DNA of 64,000 nucleotides from Tyzzerella sp. (GTDB taxonomy: Bacteria; Bacillota; Clostridia; Lachnospirales; Lachnospiraceae): positions 85,062 through 149,061 of the forward strand of contig JAFQRJ010000006.1 of the NCBI GenBank assembly GCA_017410145.1. Direction: 5' to 3'. Under the pieces are notes generated by a model that was not told where the DNA came from, did not search any database, and saw only the letters and a list, made by a program, of their open reading frames with translations. This document shows positions 1 through 7,997 of this stretch, piece after piece. How positions within the stretch are numbered: the first letter of the stretch is position 1; each line of letters opens with the position of its first letter. Both the position numbers and the translations under genes were made by a program.

Positions 1-2
1 GC

Positions 3-158
3 ACACTGGCAGGAGCAATTGTGGCATGTATAGGTGGTTCTGTTTTTAGTGGACATGTTTTAGATGAACTAATTGTTACCTTGATTTTGGGATTTGTAGT
101 TGGGTTTGCTACAATCAATCATGAAAACGTCGAAGCGGTTAATGAAGTTGTACCTTAA
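3..158 (+). CDS. C-terminal fragment of an integral membrane protein
   Basis: The window opens inside this gene; 51 codons and a TAA stop are visible. The residues are hydrophobic and glycine-rich, with two likely membrane segments (AIVACIGGSVF and LIVTLILGFVVGFATI) and a short polar tail ending EVVP. A glycosyltransferase gene begins 15 bases after the stop, so the two are probably co-transcribed. By position it could be a flippase or polymerase of the surface polysaccharide locus, but no family motif is visible and that is inference only. Confidence 0.55.
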   Translation, partial: TLAGAIVACIGGSVFSGHVLDELIVTLILGFVVGFATINHENVEAVNEVVP

Positions 159-173
159 GGAAAGAGGGGGTAG

Positions 174-1145
174 ATGCACTTGGAAATGTATAAAGTTAGT
201 TTAATTGTTCCAGTATATAATGTTGAAAAATACTTAAAGCGGTGTTTGGACAGTTTGGTTACTCAGACATTACAAGGAATTGAAGTTATTGTTGTAAATG
301 ACGGAACGCCAGATAATAGTCAACAAATAATAGACGAATACGTGGATAAGTATACATTTGTTAAGTCTTATATTAAGGAAAATGGTGGTCTGAGTGATGC
401 AAGGAATTATGGCTTGAGTAAGGCTACTGGTGAATACATAGCGTTTGTTGATAGCGATGATTTTGTTGAGCCTGTTATGTACAGTTCCATGTATTATAAA
501 GCGAAAGAGAATGATTATGATATTGTGGTATGTGATTTTGAAGAAATTTATGATGATTATGTAAAAAAAGGAACTTCAAGAATTGTGAAGGACTTAAAAA
601 GCAAGGAACAGGTAAAAAAACACATGTGTGATGTATACCCATCTGTTTGGAACAAAATATACAAAAGAGAGCTCTTTTGCAGCAGCTTGAAATTTAAGAC
701 AGGGGTATGGTTTGAAGATGTAGAATGGTTCTATCGATTATTACCACACATTAATTCTATAGGTGTGATTTCAGAGCCGTTTTATAAGTATGTCCAACGT
801 TCCGGGAGCATCTCTAGGAGTAATGATTTAAGAATATTTCACTATATAGACAATTGGAATGGCATTGTAGATTTTTATAAAGAGAAAAAATTTTATAATG
901 AATACTATTACGAGTTAGAATATTCATATGTAAGATATCTGTATGCGACTTTTATAAAAGCCAGTTTGAAAATGGATTGGAAATACTATAACGAGGCTGT
1001 GCGGAGAGCTTGTGAAAATGTCGAAAAAGTGTTTCCTGATTACAGAAGAAACCATTATTTTTATAAGACAGGCAAAGGAATTTATTTGTTATTATTTAAC
1101 AAAGTAATCGCATATATTTATTATTTTTTGAAAAGTGGGAGATGA
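174..1145 (+). CDS. family 2 glycosyltransferase
   Basis: This is a 323-residue GT-A fold glycosyltransferase, probably cytoplasmic, that would add a sugar from a nucleotide donor to a lipid-linked surface polysaccharide. The N-terminal fold starts with KVSLIVPVYNVEKYL. A donor-binding VNDGT lies near residues 41-45 (the family usually has VNDGS), and the metal-binding DSDD lies at residues 93-96 after SDARNYGLSKATGEYIAFV. The C-terminal third is tyrosine-rich and gives no specificity clue. AAGGAAAG upstream supports ATG 174; an ATG at 186 is an alternative. A U-tailed hairpin follows. Donor and acceptor cannot be read from the sequence. Confidence 0.9.
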   Translation: MHLEMYKVSLIVPVYNVEKYLKRCLDSLVTQTLQGIEVIVVNDGTPDNSQQIIDEYVDKYTFVKSYIKENGGLSDARNYGLSKATGEYIAFVDSDDFVEPVMYSSMYYKAKENDYDIVVCDFEEIYDDYVKKGTSRIVKDLKSKEQVKKHMCDVYPSVWNKIYKRELFCSSLKFKTGVWFEDVEWFYRLLPHINSIGVISEPFYKYVQRSGSISRSNDLRIFHYIDNWNGIVDFYKEKKFYNEYYYELEYSYVRYLYATFIKASLKMDWKYYNEAVRRACENVEKVFPDYRRNHYFYKTGKGIYLLLFNKVIAYIYYFLKSGR

Positions 1146-1164
1146 AATTCATATTAGAATTTGA

Positions 1165-1193
1165 AGAGGCAGTAACGATATGCTGTCTCTTTT
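1165..1193 (+). terminator. Rho-independent terminator after glycosyltransferase
   Basis: AGAGGCAG pairs with CTGTCTCT (one G-U pair) around a 10-base loop, followed by TTT. It closes the unit that enters from the left edge. Confidence 0.65.
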
Positions 1194-1244
1194 AGTGAGT
1201 GCTTACACATAGACAGTACCTTTATGCTAAGTTCGTTATATACA

Positions 1245-1273
1245 TTGACTTGTTCAAAAATATGTGATACTAT
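1245..1273 (+). promoter_or_regulatory. promoter of the transporter/cytidylyltransferase pair
   Basis: TTGACT and TACTAT are separated by 17 bases, about 70 bases upstream of the transporter start and downstream of a terminator. The -35 is good and the -10 is moderate. Confidence 0.45.
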
Positions 1274-1342
1274 CAAAAAAGTGAACAAAAAGAAACAAAA
1301 AACGATGTTATGCATATTTACATGAAAGGGGTTTTCGTTTAA

Positions 1343-2635
1343 ATGAAAAAAAAGGATTATTTAGGCTATACAGACAAACAGTATAGAGTATACAAGAGAT
1401 ATTCTTGGATTGTGTTACTTGCATTTTCGATCCTATACTGTTTCTTGTATTGTGGAAGGCAGAATCTATCATATGCTATGCCGGCAATGATGAGTGAAGA
1501 GGGATGGACGGCCTTGCAGTTAGGCGTTCTTTCGTCAGTTCAGTTTTGGGCATATGCTTTTGGACATTTAGTAAATGGTAGATTAGGCGAAATCGTTGGT
1601 GTAAATAAGTTAATTGTAATAGGAATGATTTTATCAGCAGCAATGAATTTATTTATAGGATTTCAATCAAGTCTATTTGTAATAATTCTCTTGTGGGCTG
1701 TGAATGGATATGTACAGTCTATGCTCTGGTCTCCAGGTATGGCGCTTCTTGCCAATTGGTGGCCAAGTAGTAAAAGAGGTTTTGCAACTGGTTTTGCGAA
1801 TGCATTTTCAGGTTTGGGTTCGGTAATAACTGCATTTGCAGTATCTTTATCATATATAGCATTCCCAAAGATGGGATGGCGCGGAGCGTTTGTAGGATGT
1901 TCTATTGTGATGCTTGTGATTGTTGCTATTTATCCTTTCTTTGCAAAGGAGAAGCCTTCTAAGATTGGCCTGCCGGAATATGTGGATCCAAATGCAACAA
2001 GGGAAACAAATGATAATGAATTGCAAAAGATTATAGAAGAAAAAGGGAAATTATATCCATATATACACCTTTTGAAACAATGGAGATTCGACGTGTGGAT
2101 GATTATTATTGCGTGTTCTAGTATCGCAAGATATGGACTTCTGACATGGATTCCTTCATATTATGCGGAAGTATTCCAGTCAGACATCGAATCTGGAATT
2201 ATTGGCTCTGTAATCTGTCCTTTAGGAATGGCAGCCGGTGCACTCGTTATTCCATGGCTCTCGGATCGTATGTGGTCGCAAAATAGACTACCATGGGTAA
2301 TTATTTCTTCCATAGGTTCAGCGCTTACTGTTTTCGGTTTTATGAACGTTGAACCAGGAATTTTAGCTTCGCTATTACTATTCTTTGCTGGATTTTTTAT
2401 TTATGGAATTAATAGTCTCGTATGGGCATTTGCCACTGATATTGGAGGACGAATCTTCGGAGGAACAGCGACTGGCGTTTTGGACTGTGCGGCGTATATA
2501 GGAGCATCAGTACAGGCGATTTTCTTTGGCGGTGTATTAACAAAAAGTGGAGATTGGAATCTTGTGTTTACATGTATTGTAGGCGTATTAGTAGTAATGA
2601 TTGTTGCAGCTATTTGTGCAGGGAAAAAAAAGTAA
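1343..2635 (+). CDS. MFS transporter, OPA (organophosphate:phosphate antiporter)-like
   Basis: This 430-residue protein is predicted to cross the membrane 12 times. The start RYSWIVLLAFSILYCFLYCGRQNLSYAMP and the later WSPGMALLANWWPSSKRG resemble the OPA branch of the major facilitator superfamily (GlpT and UhpT type), which exchanges organic phosphates for phosphate. A central basic loop (residues about 200-240) separates the two six-helix halves. The next gene starts 24 bases downstream and encodes a LicC-like cytidylyltransferase, so the cargo may be a precursor such as phosphocholine, a glycerophosphodiester or a similar headgroup. That substrate is inferred from context only; other sugar phosphates remain possible. 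Confidence 0.8.
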   Translation: MKKKDYLGYTDKQYRVYKRYSWIVLLAFSILYCFLYCGRQNLSYAMPAMMSEEGWTALQLGVLSSVQFWAYAFGHLVNGRLGEIVGVNKLIVIGMILSAAMNLFIGFQSSLFVIILLWAVNGYVQSMLWSPGMALLANWWPSSKRGFATGFANAFSGLGSVITAFAVSLSYIAFPKMGWRGAFVGCSIVMLVIVAIYPFFAKEKPSKIGLPEYVDPNATRETNDNELQKIIEEKGKLYPYIHLLKQWRFDVWMIIIACSSIARYGLLTWIPSYYAEVFQSDIESGIIGSVICPLGMAAGALVIPWLSDRMWSQNRLPWVIISSIGSALTVFGFMNVEPGILASLLLFFAGFFIYGINSLVWAFATDIGGRIFGGTATGVLDCAAYIGASVQAIFFGGVLTKSGDWNLVFTCIVGVLVVMIVAAICAGKKK

Positions 2636-2659
2636 ATCATGATGCAAAGGAGAGAAACA

Positions 2660-3568
2660 ATGAATCTTACATTAAATCAATTTGAAGTACTTACTTATAT
2701 CGAAAAGAAACAGGATGAAAAAATTACGCAGAGAGATATTTCAAAAAAATGTAGACTTTCTCTGGGAAATGTAAATAAAGTATTAGCAGAGTTACAAGAG
2801 CAAGAGTTGGTTAAAATTATCGATGGAACAGGATATACCGTTACACTGAAGGGGTACGAATGGCTAGAACCGTATCGTGTAAAAAAAGCAATTTTTATGG
2901 CAGCAGGATTCGGAAGTAGAATGGTACCTGTTACACTGAATACTCCAAAGCCATTGATTCAAGTTCACGGAAAAAGAATTATTGAAACTTTATTGGACGC
3001 AGTATTAGATGCAGGAATTACAGACATTACAATTGTTAGAGGATATTTGGGCGAACAATTTGATTTATTGAAAAGAAAGTATCCAATGATCAAATTTGTT
3101 GAAAATCCTATCTATAATGAGGCAAATAATATCTCAAGTGCATATTTGGTCAGAGATATGTTGGCAAATGCATATGTGTTAGAATCTGATTTGGTACTGT
3201 ATAATAAAGAATTGATTCGTAAGTATGAATATACAACGAATTATTTAGGAATGTATACTGACCGTACAGACGATTGGTGCTTTGAAACAAAGAAGGGCTA
3301 CATCACAAAAGTACGAGTTGGTGGAGAAAACGTGCATCATATGTTTGGAATTTCTTACTGGACAAAAGAAGATGCTGAAAAGATGGAACACGATATTGAA
3401 AAGGTATTTATGAGTCCGGGTGGAAAAGAACGCTATTGGGATGAAGTCGCACTTCGCGAATGTATTGATAATTATAACGTTTGGGTTAGAGAAGTTGAAG
3501 CGGGAGATATCATTGAGATTGACACATATAATGAGTTGAAACAGATAGATTCGATTTATAATGTATAA
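2660..3568 (+). CDS. winged-helix domain fused to LicC-like CTP:phosphocholine cytidylyltransferase
   Basis: This 302-residue protein has two parts. Residues 1 to about 75 form a winged helix-turn-helix of MarR type (FEVLTYIEKKQDEKITQRDIS, then LGNVNKVLAELQEQELV and a wing). From about residue 77 it is a nucleotidyltransferase with the signature AAGFGSRMVPVTLNTPKPL. Later segments (VENPIYNEANNISSAYLVRD, GGENVHHMFGISYWTKEDA, GDIIEIDTYNELK) match the layout of LicC, which makes CDP-choline for phosphocholine decoration of surface glycans. ATG 2660 is chosen because AAAGGAG lies 7 bases upstream; in-frame ATGs at 2639 and 2642 lack this spacing. The HTH could let the enzyme regulate its own operon, which is inference. 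No kinase or LicD transferase lies nearby. Confidence 0.87.
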   Translation: MNLTLNQFEVLTYIEKKQDEKITQRDISKKCRLSLGNVNKVLAELQEQELVKIIDGTGYTVTLKGYEWLEPYRVKKAIFMAAGFGSRMVPVTLNTPKPLIQVHGKRIIETLLDAVLDAGITDITIVRGYLGEQFDLLKRKYPMIKFVENPIYNEANNISSAYLVRDMLANAYVLESDLVLYNKELIRKYEYTTNYLGMYTDRTDDWCFETKKGYITKVRVGGENVHHMFGISYWTKEDAEKMEHDIEKVFMSPGGKERYWDEVALRECIDNYNVWVREVEAGDIIEIDTYNELKQIDSIYNV

Positions 3569-3576
3569 TGTGTGAG

Positions 3577-3604
3577 AGTAGGCAAGAGAACTTGCCTACT
3601 TTTA
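3577..3604 (+). terminator. strong terminator after the cytidylyltransferase
   Basis: A perfect 9-base stem (GTAGGCAAG / CTTGCCTAC, extended by an A-T pair) has an AGAA loop and a TTTT tail. Confidence 0.9.
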
Positions 3605-3606
3605 TG

Positions 3607-3634
3607 TTGAAATATAATCAAACTGTGATATGAT
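3607..3634 (+). promoter_or_regulatory. promoter of acyltransferase-glf unit
   Basis: TTGAAA and TATGAT are 16 bases apart, directly after the preceding terminator and about 40 bases before the start codon. Confidence 0.65.
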
Positions 3635-3675
3635 GAAACATATGGGAAACAAGTATTATATAAGAGGATATGATT

Positions 3676-4758
3676 ATGACACAGACATATTTAAAAAGAA
3701 ATTTTAATTTAGATCTCATCCGTTGCGTTGCAGTCCTTTTTGTGTTGTCAGTTCATTTTTTCTTGAACAATGGATTTTATGGCGAAATTATGCAGGGCAA
3801 AAAAATGTATGTTGCCTCAATAATGAGACAACTCTTTGTGATGTGTGTGCCTTTGTTTTTAATATTGACAGGTTATTTGATGAATAAAAAACAATTAGTT
3901 GCATCATATTTTAAAGGGATTTATAAGGTCTTAATTAGTTATGTGTTGTGTACCATATGTATTTGTTTATACAGAATGTTATATTTAAAAGAAACTTTAT
4001 CCATATTAGATATAATTTTTAATATTACTTCATATCAGCAATATTCATGGTATATTGAAATGTATATAGGGTTATATTTGCTGATTCCATTTCTAAATAT
4101 ATTGTACCATGGGCTACAAGGAAAAAGACAAAAGGAGATGCTAATTGTTGTATTAATAATCCTGGTAACATTACCTTCTGTATTTAATACAGTAGAAACC
4201 ACAACAATACCTGTTGCAGACACGCAAATTTTGCCGGAGTGGTGGAATGGCATATATCCTTTGCTATACTATTATATAGGGGCTTATTTAAGTGAATATA
4301 ACGCAGATATAAAGATGTCGCTCAGAAATAATGTAATATCAATAATTTTATCGGTTGTTTTGTGTGGTACATATTCTTATTGGCGTTCTTATGGAGCAAC
4401 ATTTATATGGGGAGCATGGTGTTCGTATGGCGGGTTTTCTAATGTCATATGTGCCACTCTTGTTTTTGTTTTTTTACTACGAATAGACGTTAGTTTTTTG
4501 CCTAATTGTATAAAAAAGATATTAGTAAAAATATCAGAGGTATCGTTGCTTATTTATTTACTATCTTGGATTTTTGACAATTATGCATATTCCATTTTAA
4601 ATGCTACTATTGAGAGTGTGCATACTCGTTTGTTTTATTTTGGAATTATTATTCCTTTTGTTTTTGTAGGAGCATTTGTTTTGGCATGTATCGTGGAAAA
4701 AGGAGTCAAGATATTGGAAAGTATTATTAAGGGAGAAATAAAAAATGAAAAAGTATGA
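3676..4758 (+). CDS. acyltransferase family 3 membrane protein
   Basis: This is a 360-residue polytopic membrane protein with about ten hydrophobic segments. The N-terminus NFNLDLIRCVAVLFVLSVHF is the classic opening of acyltransferase 3 proteins (OafA, WecH type), which acylate extracytoplasmic sugars; the family's catalytic His sits in the first helix. Start choice: ATG 3676 lies 8 bases after AAGAGG, whereas ATG 3670 is only 2 bases away. The stop overlaps the start of glf by 14 bases, so the two are translated from one message. It probably acetylates or otherwise acylates the polysaccharide built by this locus; the acyl group cannot be deduced. Confidence 0.88.
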   Translation: MTQTYLKRNFNLDLIRCVAVLFVLSVHFFLNNGFYGEIMQGKKMYVASIMRQLFVMCVPLFLILTGYLMNKKQLVASYFKGIYKVLISYVLCTICICLYRMLYLKETLSILDIIFNITSYQQYSWYIEMYIGLYLLIPFLNILYHGLQGKRQKEMLIVVLIILVTLPSVFNTVETTTIPVADTQILPEWWNGIYPLLYYYIGAYLSEYNADIKMSLRNNVISIILSVVLCGTYSYWRSYGATFIWGAWCSYGGFSNVICATLVFVFLLRIDVSFLPNCIKKILVKISEVSLLIYLLSWIFDNYAYSILNATIESVHTRLFYFGIIIPFVFVGAFVLACIVEKGVKILESIIKGEIKNEKV

Positions 4759-5848
4759 CTATCTAATCGTTGGTTCTGGCCTATTCGGTGCCGTATTTGC
4801 CCAACAAGCCAAAGCAGCAGGTAAAAATGTTTTGGTGGTGGAAAAGCGTCCGCATATTGCGGGCAATGTTTACACAGAAGAAATAGAAGAAATTAATGTG
4901 CACAAGTATGGTGCACATATTTTCCATACAAATAACAAAGAGGTGTGGGATTATATTACTCAGTTTGCGGACTTTAATCGTTTCACGAACAGTCCAGTTG
5001 CGAATTACAAGGGGGAATTATATTCACTTCCTTTTAATATGTATACCTTTAACAAGATGTGGGGAGTTGTAACCCCAGAGGAAGCGGCTGCAAAGATTGA
5101 GGAACAGAAAGAGGAAGCTGGTATCACAGAACCGCAAAATTTGGAGGAACAGGCAATTTCTTTGGTGGGACGTGATATCTTTGAAAAGTTAGTGAAGGGT
5201 TATACGGAAAAGCAGTGGGGACGTGACTGCAAGGATTTACCGGCTTTTATTATTAAGCGACTTCCAGTGCGATTGACCTTTGATAACAACTACTTCAATG
5301 CGCTGTATCAGGGGATTCCGATGGGCGGCTATACGAAGTTAGTGTCTAATCTGTTGAGTGGTATTGAAATTCGATTGAATGTAGATTATTTGAAACAAAA
5401 GGATGAATTGGATGCTTTGGCTGACAAGGTTATCTACACCGGTCCGATTGATGAGTATTTTGATTACCAGATAGGGGCATTAGAATATCGTAGCGTTCGT
5501 TTTGAGACTGAAGTTTTAGACATTCCGAATTTTCAAGGGAATGCCGCTGTTAATTATACAGACAGAGAAACACCTTGGACCAGAATCATTGAACACAAGT
5601 GGTTCGAGTTCGGCACTCAAGAGAAAACGGTTATCAGCCGTGAGTACAGTAGCGAGTGGAAATTGGGGGACGAGCCATATTATCCGGTAAATGATGAAAG
5701 AAATGAGGAGTTATACAAACAATATAAAATACTAGCCGAAAAAGAAAAAAATATTATTTTTGGCGGACGTTTGGGGGAATATAAATATTATGATATGGAT
5801 GCAGTAATCGCATCCGCACTTCAATTGTGTGAGAAAGAATTGGTATAA
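4745..5848 (+). CDS. glf: UDP-galactopyranose mutase
   Basis: This 367-residue flavoenzyme interconverts UDP-galactopyranose and UDP-galactofuranose in the cytoplasm. The N-terminal FAD motif is YDYLIVGSGLFGAVFAQQAK, followed by VEKRPHIAGNVYTE. Conserved family segments include HKYGAHIFHTNNKEVW, EKQWGRD near residue 160, RLPVRLTFDNNYFNALYQ and the C-terminal GGRLGEYKYYDMDAVI. Length is normal for bacterial Glf. It overlaps the acyltransferase gene, which implies the surface glycan made here contains galactofuranose. Confidence 0.97.
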   Translation: MKKYDYLIVGSGLFGAVFAQQAKAAGKNVLVVEKRPHIAGNVYTEEIEEINVHKYGAHIFHTNNKEVWDYITQFADFNRFTNSPVANYKGELYSLPFNMYTFNKMWGVVTPEEAAAKIEEQKEEAGITEPQNLEEQAISLVGRDIFEKLVKGYTEKQWGRDCKDLPAFIIKRLPVRLTFDNNYFNALYQGIPMGGYTKLVSNLLSGIEIRLNVDYLKQKDELDALADKVIYTGPIDEYFDYQIGALEYRSVRFETEVLDIPNFQGNAAVNYTDRETPWTRIIEHKWFEFGTQEKTVISREYSSEWKLGDEPYYPVNDERNEELYKQYKILAEKEKNIIFGGRLGEYKYYDMDAVIASALQLCEKELV

Positions 5849-5863
5849 ATTATTCGTGTAATC

Positions 5864-5892
5864 TTGAATAATAACAAAATTAGGTGTATCAT
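5864..5892 (+). promoter_or_regulatory. promoter of first LCP gene
   Basis: TTGAAT and TATCAT are 17 bases apart in the glf-LCP gap, about 45 bases before the LCP start codon. Confidence 0.5.
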
Positions 5893-5935
5893 AATACAGA
5901 TAACAAAAGAATTTGTTTGAAGAGGGTAGTATAAA

Positions 5936-7378
5936 ATGGCACAAAAAAGAAGAAGACGTAGAAGAAAACAAAAGAAGATTATTCAGTGGTTTAAGAAACT
6001 GAGTACAAAGCAAAAGGTATTGTTGATTTCCGGTGTTGTAGTATTGTTATTGATGCTTGCAGGGGTGATTTATGTGGCAAGTATTTTTAACAAATTAGAC
6101 ACGCAAAAATTGGGAGAAGATGAAATTTTTATTAATGAGGATCTACCGGACACAATCGGGGTTGGTTATACCAACTTTGTACTCTTTGGTGGTGATTCAA
6201 GAAGTGGGGAAGTAAACAAGAACTTAAATACAGACACCATCATTATTGTCAGCTTGAATAATGAGACAAAAGAAGTGAAGATGGTTTCGGTGTATCGGGA
6301 CACCCTGCTTGATGTGACAAATGGAAAAATTAAAAAATGTAATAGTGCTTATAACATTGGCGGTGCAAAACAGGCAATTAATATGCTGAACATGAATCTG
6401 GATTTAGATATCAAGAAGTATGTGACAGTTGATTTTAGTGCAGTAGTTGACCTCGTGGATATGGTTGGCGGCATTGAAGTGGAAGTAAGCAAAGCTGAAA
6501 TGAAGGAAATGAATAAGTTCATCGGGGAAACTGCCAGCGTTTCTGGAAAGAAAGCGAACTATATTAAAAGTCCTGGAATGCAAAAACTAGACGGTGTACA
6601 AGCCACCACATATTCACGAATCCGTAAAAATGTTGGAAATGACTATGCGAGAACCGAAAGGCAACGTTTAGTGATTCAAAAGGTTGTAGAAAAGGCAATG
6701 AAGTCGAACTTATCGACAATTAATAAGATTATTGATGAATTGTTCCCAAGAATTTCAACCAACTTTACAATGACGGAAATCTTGTCATATGCCAAAGATT
6801 TTAAAAAATATTCATTTGGCGAAACATCTGGTTTTCCATTTAAAAAGGGAAGCGGAAAGATTCCAGGAAAAGGAGACAGTGTATTCCCAATTACGTTGAA
6901 GAGTAACGTATCAGAATTGCATGCCTTCTTGTTTGGAACCGAAGATTATCAGCCATCCTCTAAAGTTGTAGAGATTAGTGGCGAGATTGCCTATATTGTA
7001 GGTAACAGAAAGCCGGATAAGGATACTTCCAATACCGGAAACGGTAATACGGGTAATACAGGAACAAGTGACGAATCGGATGTAGACAAACCAAACCAGC
7101 AGCCGGAGGATCCAAACCAGCAGCCAGAGGATCCAAACCAGCAGCCAGAGGATCCAAACCAGCAACCGGAGGACCCGAACCAGCAGCCGGAAGATCCGAA
7201 TCAGCAGCCGGAAGATCCGAACCAGCAGCCAGAAGATCCAAGCCAGCAGCCGGAGGATCCGAACCAGCAGCCAGAGGATCCGAACCAGCAGCCGGAGGAT
7301 CCGAACCAGCAGCCGGAGGATCCGAACAATCCGACGGATAACCCAATGGATAACCCGACAGAGGAACCGAGTGTGTAA
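5936..7378 (+). CDS. LCP (LytR-CpsA-Psr) family glycopolymer ligase with proline-rich repeat tail
   Basis: This 480-residue membrane-anchored enzyme should transfer lipid-linked glycopolymers to peptidoglycan on the outer face of the membrane. It opens with an arginine/lysine cluster (residues 5-14), a single membrane segment (about 28-50) and an extracellular LCP domain. The domain carries LFGGDSRSGE, NTDTIIIVSLN, VSVYRDT, and the conserved arginines of YSRIRKNVGNDYARTERQR, which bind the polyprenyl pyrophosphate. After residue about 360 comes a low-complexity tail with eleven copies of NQQPEDP (one begins with S) and a threonine/proline-rich end. The tail probably spans or binds the wall. 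A close paralogue lies about 620 bases downstream. A long perfect terminator follows. Confidence 0.93.
   Translation: MAQKRRRRRRKQKKIIQWFKKLSTKQKVLLISGVVVLLLMLAGVIYVASIFNKLDTQKLGEDEIFINEDLPDTIGVGYTNFVLFGGDSRSGEVNKNLNTDTIIIVSLNNETKEVKMVSVYRDTLLDVTNGKIKKCNSAYNIGGAKQAINMLNMNLDLDIKKYVTVDFSAVVDLVDMVGGIEVEVSKAEMKEMNKFIGETASVSGKKANYIKSPGMQKLDGVQATTYSRIRKNVGNDYARTERQRLVIQKVVEKAMKSNLSTINKIIDELFPRISTNFTMTEILSYAKDFKKYSFGETSGFPFKKGSGKIPGKGDSVFPITLKSNVSELHAFLFGTEDYQPSSKVVEISGEIAYIVGNRKPDKDTSNTGNGNTGNTGTSDESDVDKPNQQPEDPNQQPEDPNQQPEDPNQQPEDPNQQPEDPNQQPEDPNQQPEDPSQQPEDPNQQPEDPNQQPEDPNQQPEDPNNPTDNPMDNPTEEPSV
7094..7324 (+). repeat. eleven tandem 21-base coding repeats
   Basis: The unit AACCAGCAGCCGGAGGATCCA and close variants are repeated 11 times without gaps, in frame with the LCP gene, and each encodes NQQPEDP (copy 8 begins with Ser). 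Differences between units are mostly in third codon positions, so the peptide is kept constant. Such arrays gain and lose copies by slippage. Confidence 0.97.
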
Positions 7379-7424
7379 ATAGAGACAGTAGCAAGAGGGG
7401 ACAATAACTCCATAATATATAATT

Positions 7425-7466
7425 TTAAGCGCAGTAGTTTTTCGTTGCTACTGCGCTTAATTTATT
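7425..7466 (+). terminator. terminator after first LCP gene
   Basis: TTAAGCGCAGTAG pairs perfectly with CTACTGCGCTTAA (13 bases) around a 10-base loop, followed by TTTATTATT. Confidence 0.9.
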
Positions 7467-7467
7467 A

Positions 7468-7496
7468 TTGACAGAATTCCATTGGTATATTAAAAT
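7468..7496 (+). promoter_or_regulatory. promoter upstream of the Rpn remnant and second LCP operon
   Basis: TTGACA and TAAAAT are separated by 17 bases directly after a terminator. No intact gene starts for about 500 bases, so the transcript would carry a long leader through the Rpn remnant into the LCP-MBOAT-AlgJ operon. The A+T-rich stretch from 7497 to 7686 shows no open frame. Confidence 0.6.
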
Positions 7497-7686
7497 GAAA
7501 CTCCACATGGATGATGGCTCTATATAAAGAAGCTGTCACATTTAAATTTCAACTATTCAATTCAAAATTCTAGAAAATCGTCTCATTATTCGAGAAAATT
7601 TCCAGAAAAACAAAAAAATAATAATATAAAAGTAAAATGTCATTGTCTGTGGTTCACGTATGCGTTAAAATGAATGTAGAGAACGA

Positions 7687-7986
7687 GTGTTGGCAGCGTA
7701 TGAGATTACTCGTAAAGCGACGGATGTTGATGCGGAGATAATTCGGAAAGTTGAGGCGGTAATTTATATTATGGCAGATAAATTTTTAGATTCAAAAGAA
7801 ATGGAACAATTGAAGGAGGAAATTAAAATGACCAGATTAGGAAAAATGTTATATGATGATGGTGCAAGTATGAAACTGAAAGAACTGGTAGCGAAGAAGA
7901 TAAAAAAAGGTTTTTCGGTTGCGGAGATAGCGGTATTATTTGAAGAAGACAAGGCAGTGATTGAAAAAATCGTGGAAGAGTTATAA
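7687..7986 (+). pseudogene. C-terminal remnant of an Rpn-family (PD-(D/E)XK) nuclease gene
   Basis: The 99-residue frame can begin at GTG 7687 but is open back only to a stop at 7666, and no ribosome binding site precedes it. Its sequence (AEIIRKVEAVIYIMADKFL, then KEEIKMTRLGKMLYDDGA and a helical end KKGFSVAEIAVLFEEDKAV) resembles the C-terminal third of Rpn-type recombination-promoting nuclease proteins. The catalytic N-terminal part is absent. It stops 11 bases before the second LCP gene. It is most simply a decayed fragment left between two duplicated LCP genes; a small functional protein cannot be excluded. Confidence 0.55.
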
Positions 7987-7997
7987 GGGAGATTCAT

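Noticed and set aside
7094..7324. Regular repeats that could be taken for a CRISPR array
   Set aside because: The 21-base units are directly adjacent with no spacers and encode a constant peptide in frame.
6911..7413. Three overlapping open frames on the reverse strand within the LCP repeat, rich in DPPAAGS-like repeats
   Set aside because: They are mirror frames of the 21-base coding repeat, lack ribosome sites, and the forward frame has clear LCP homology.
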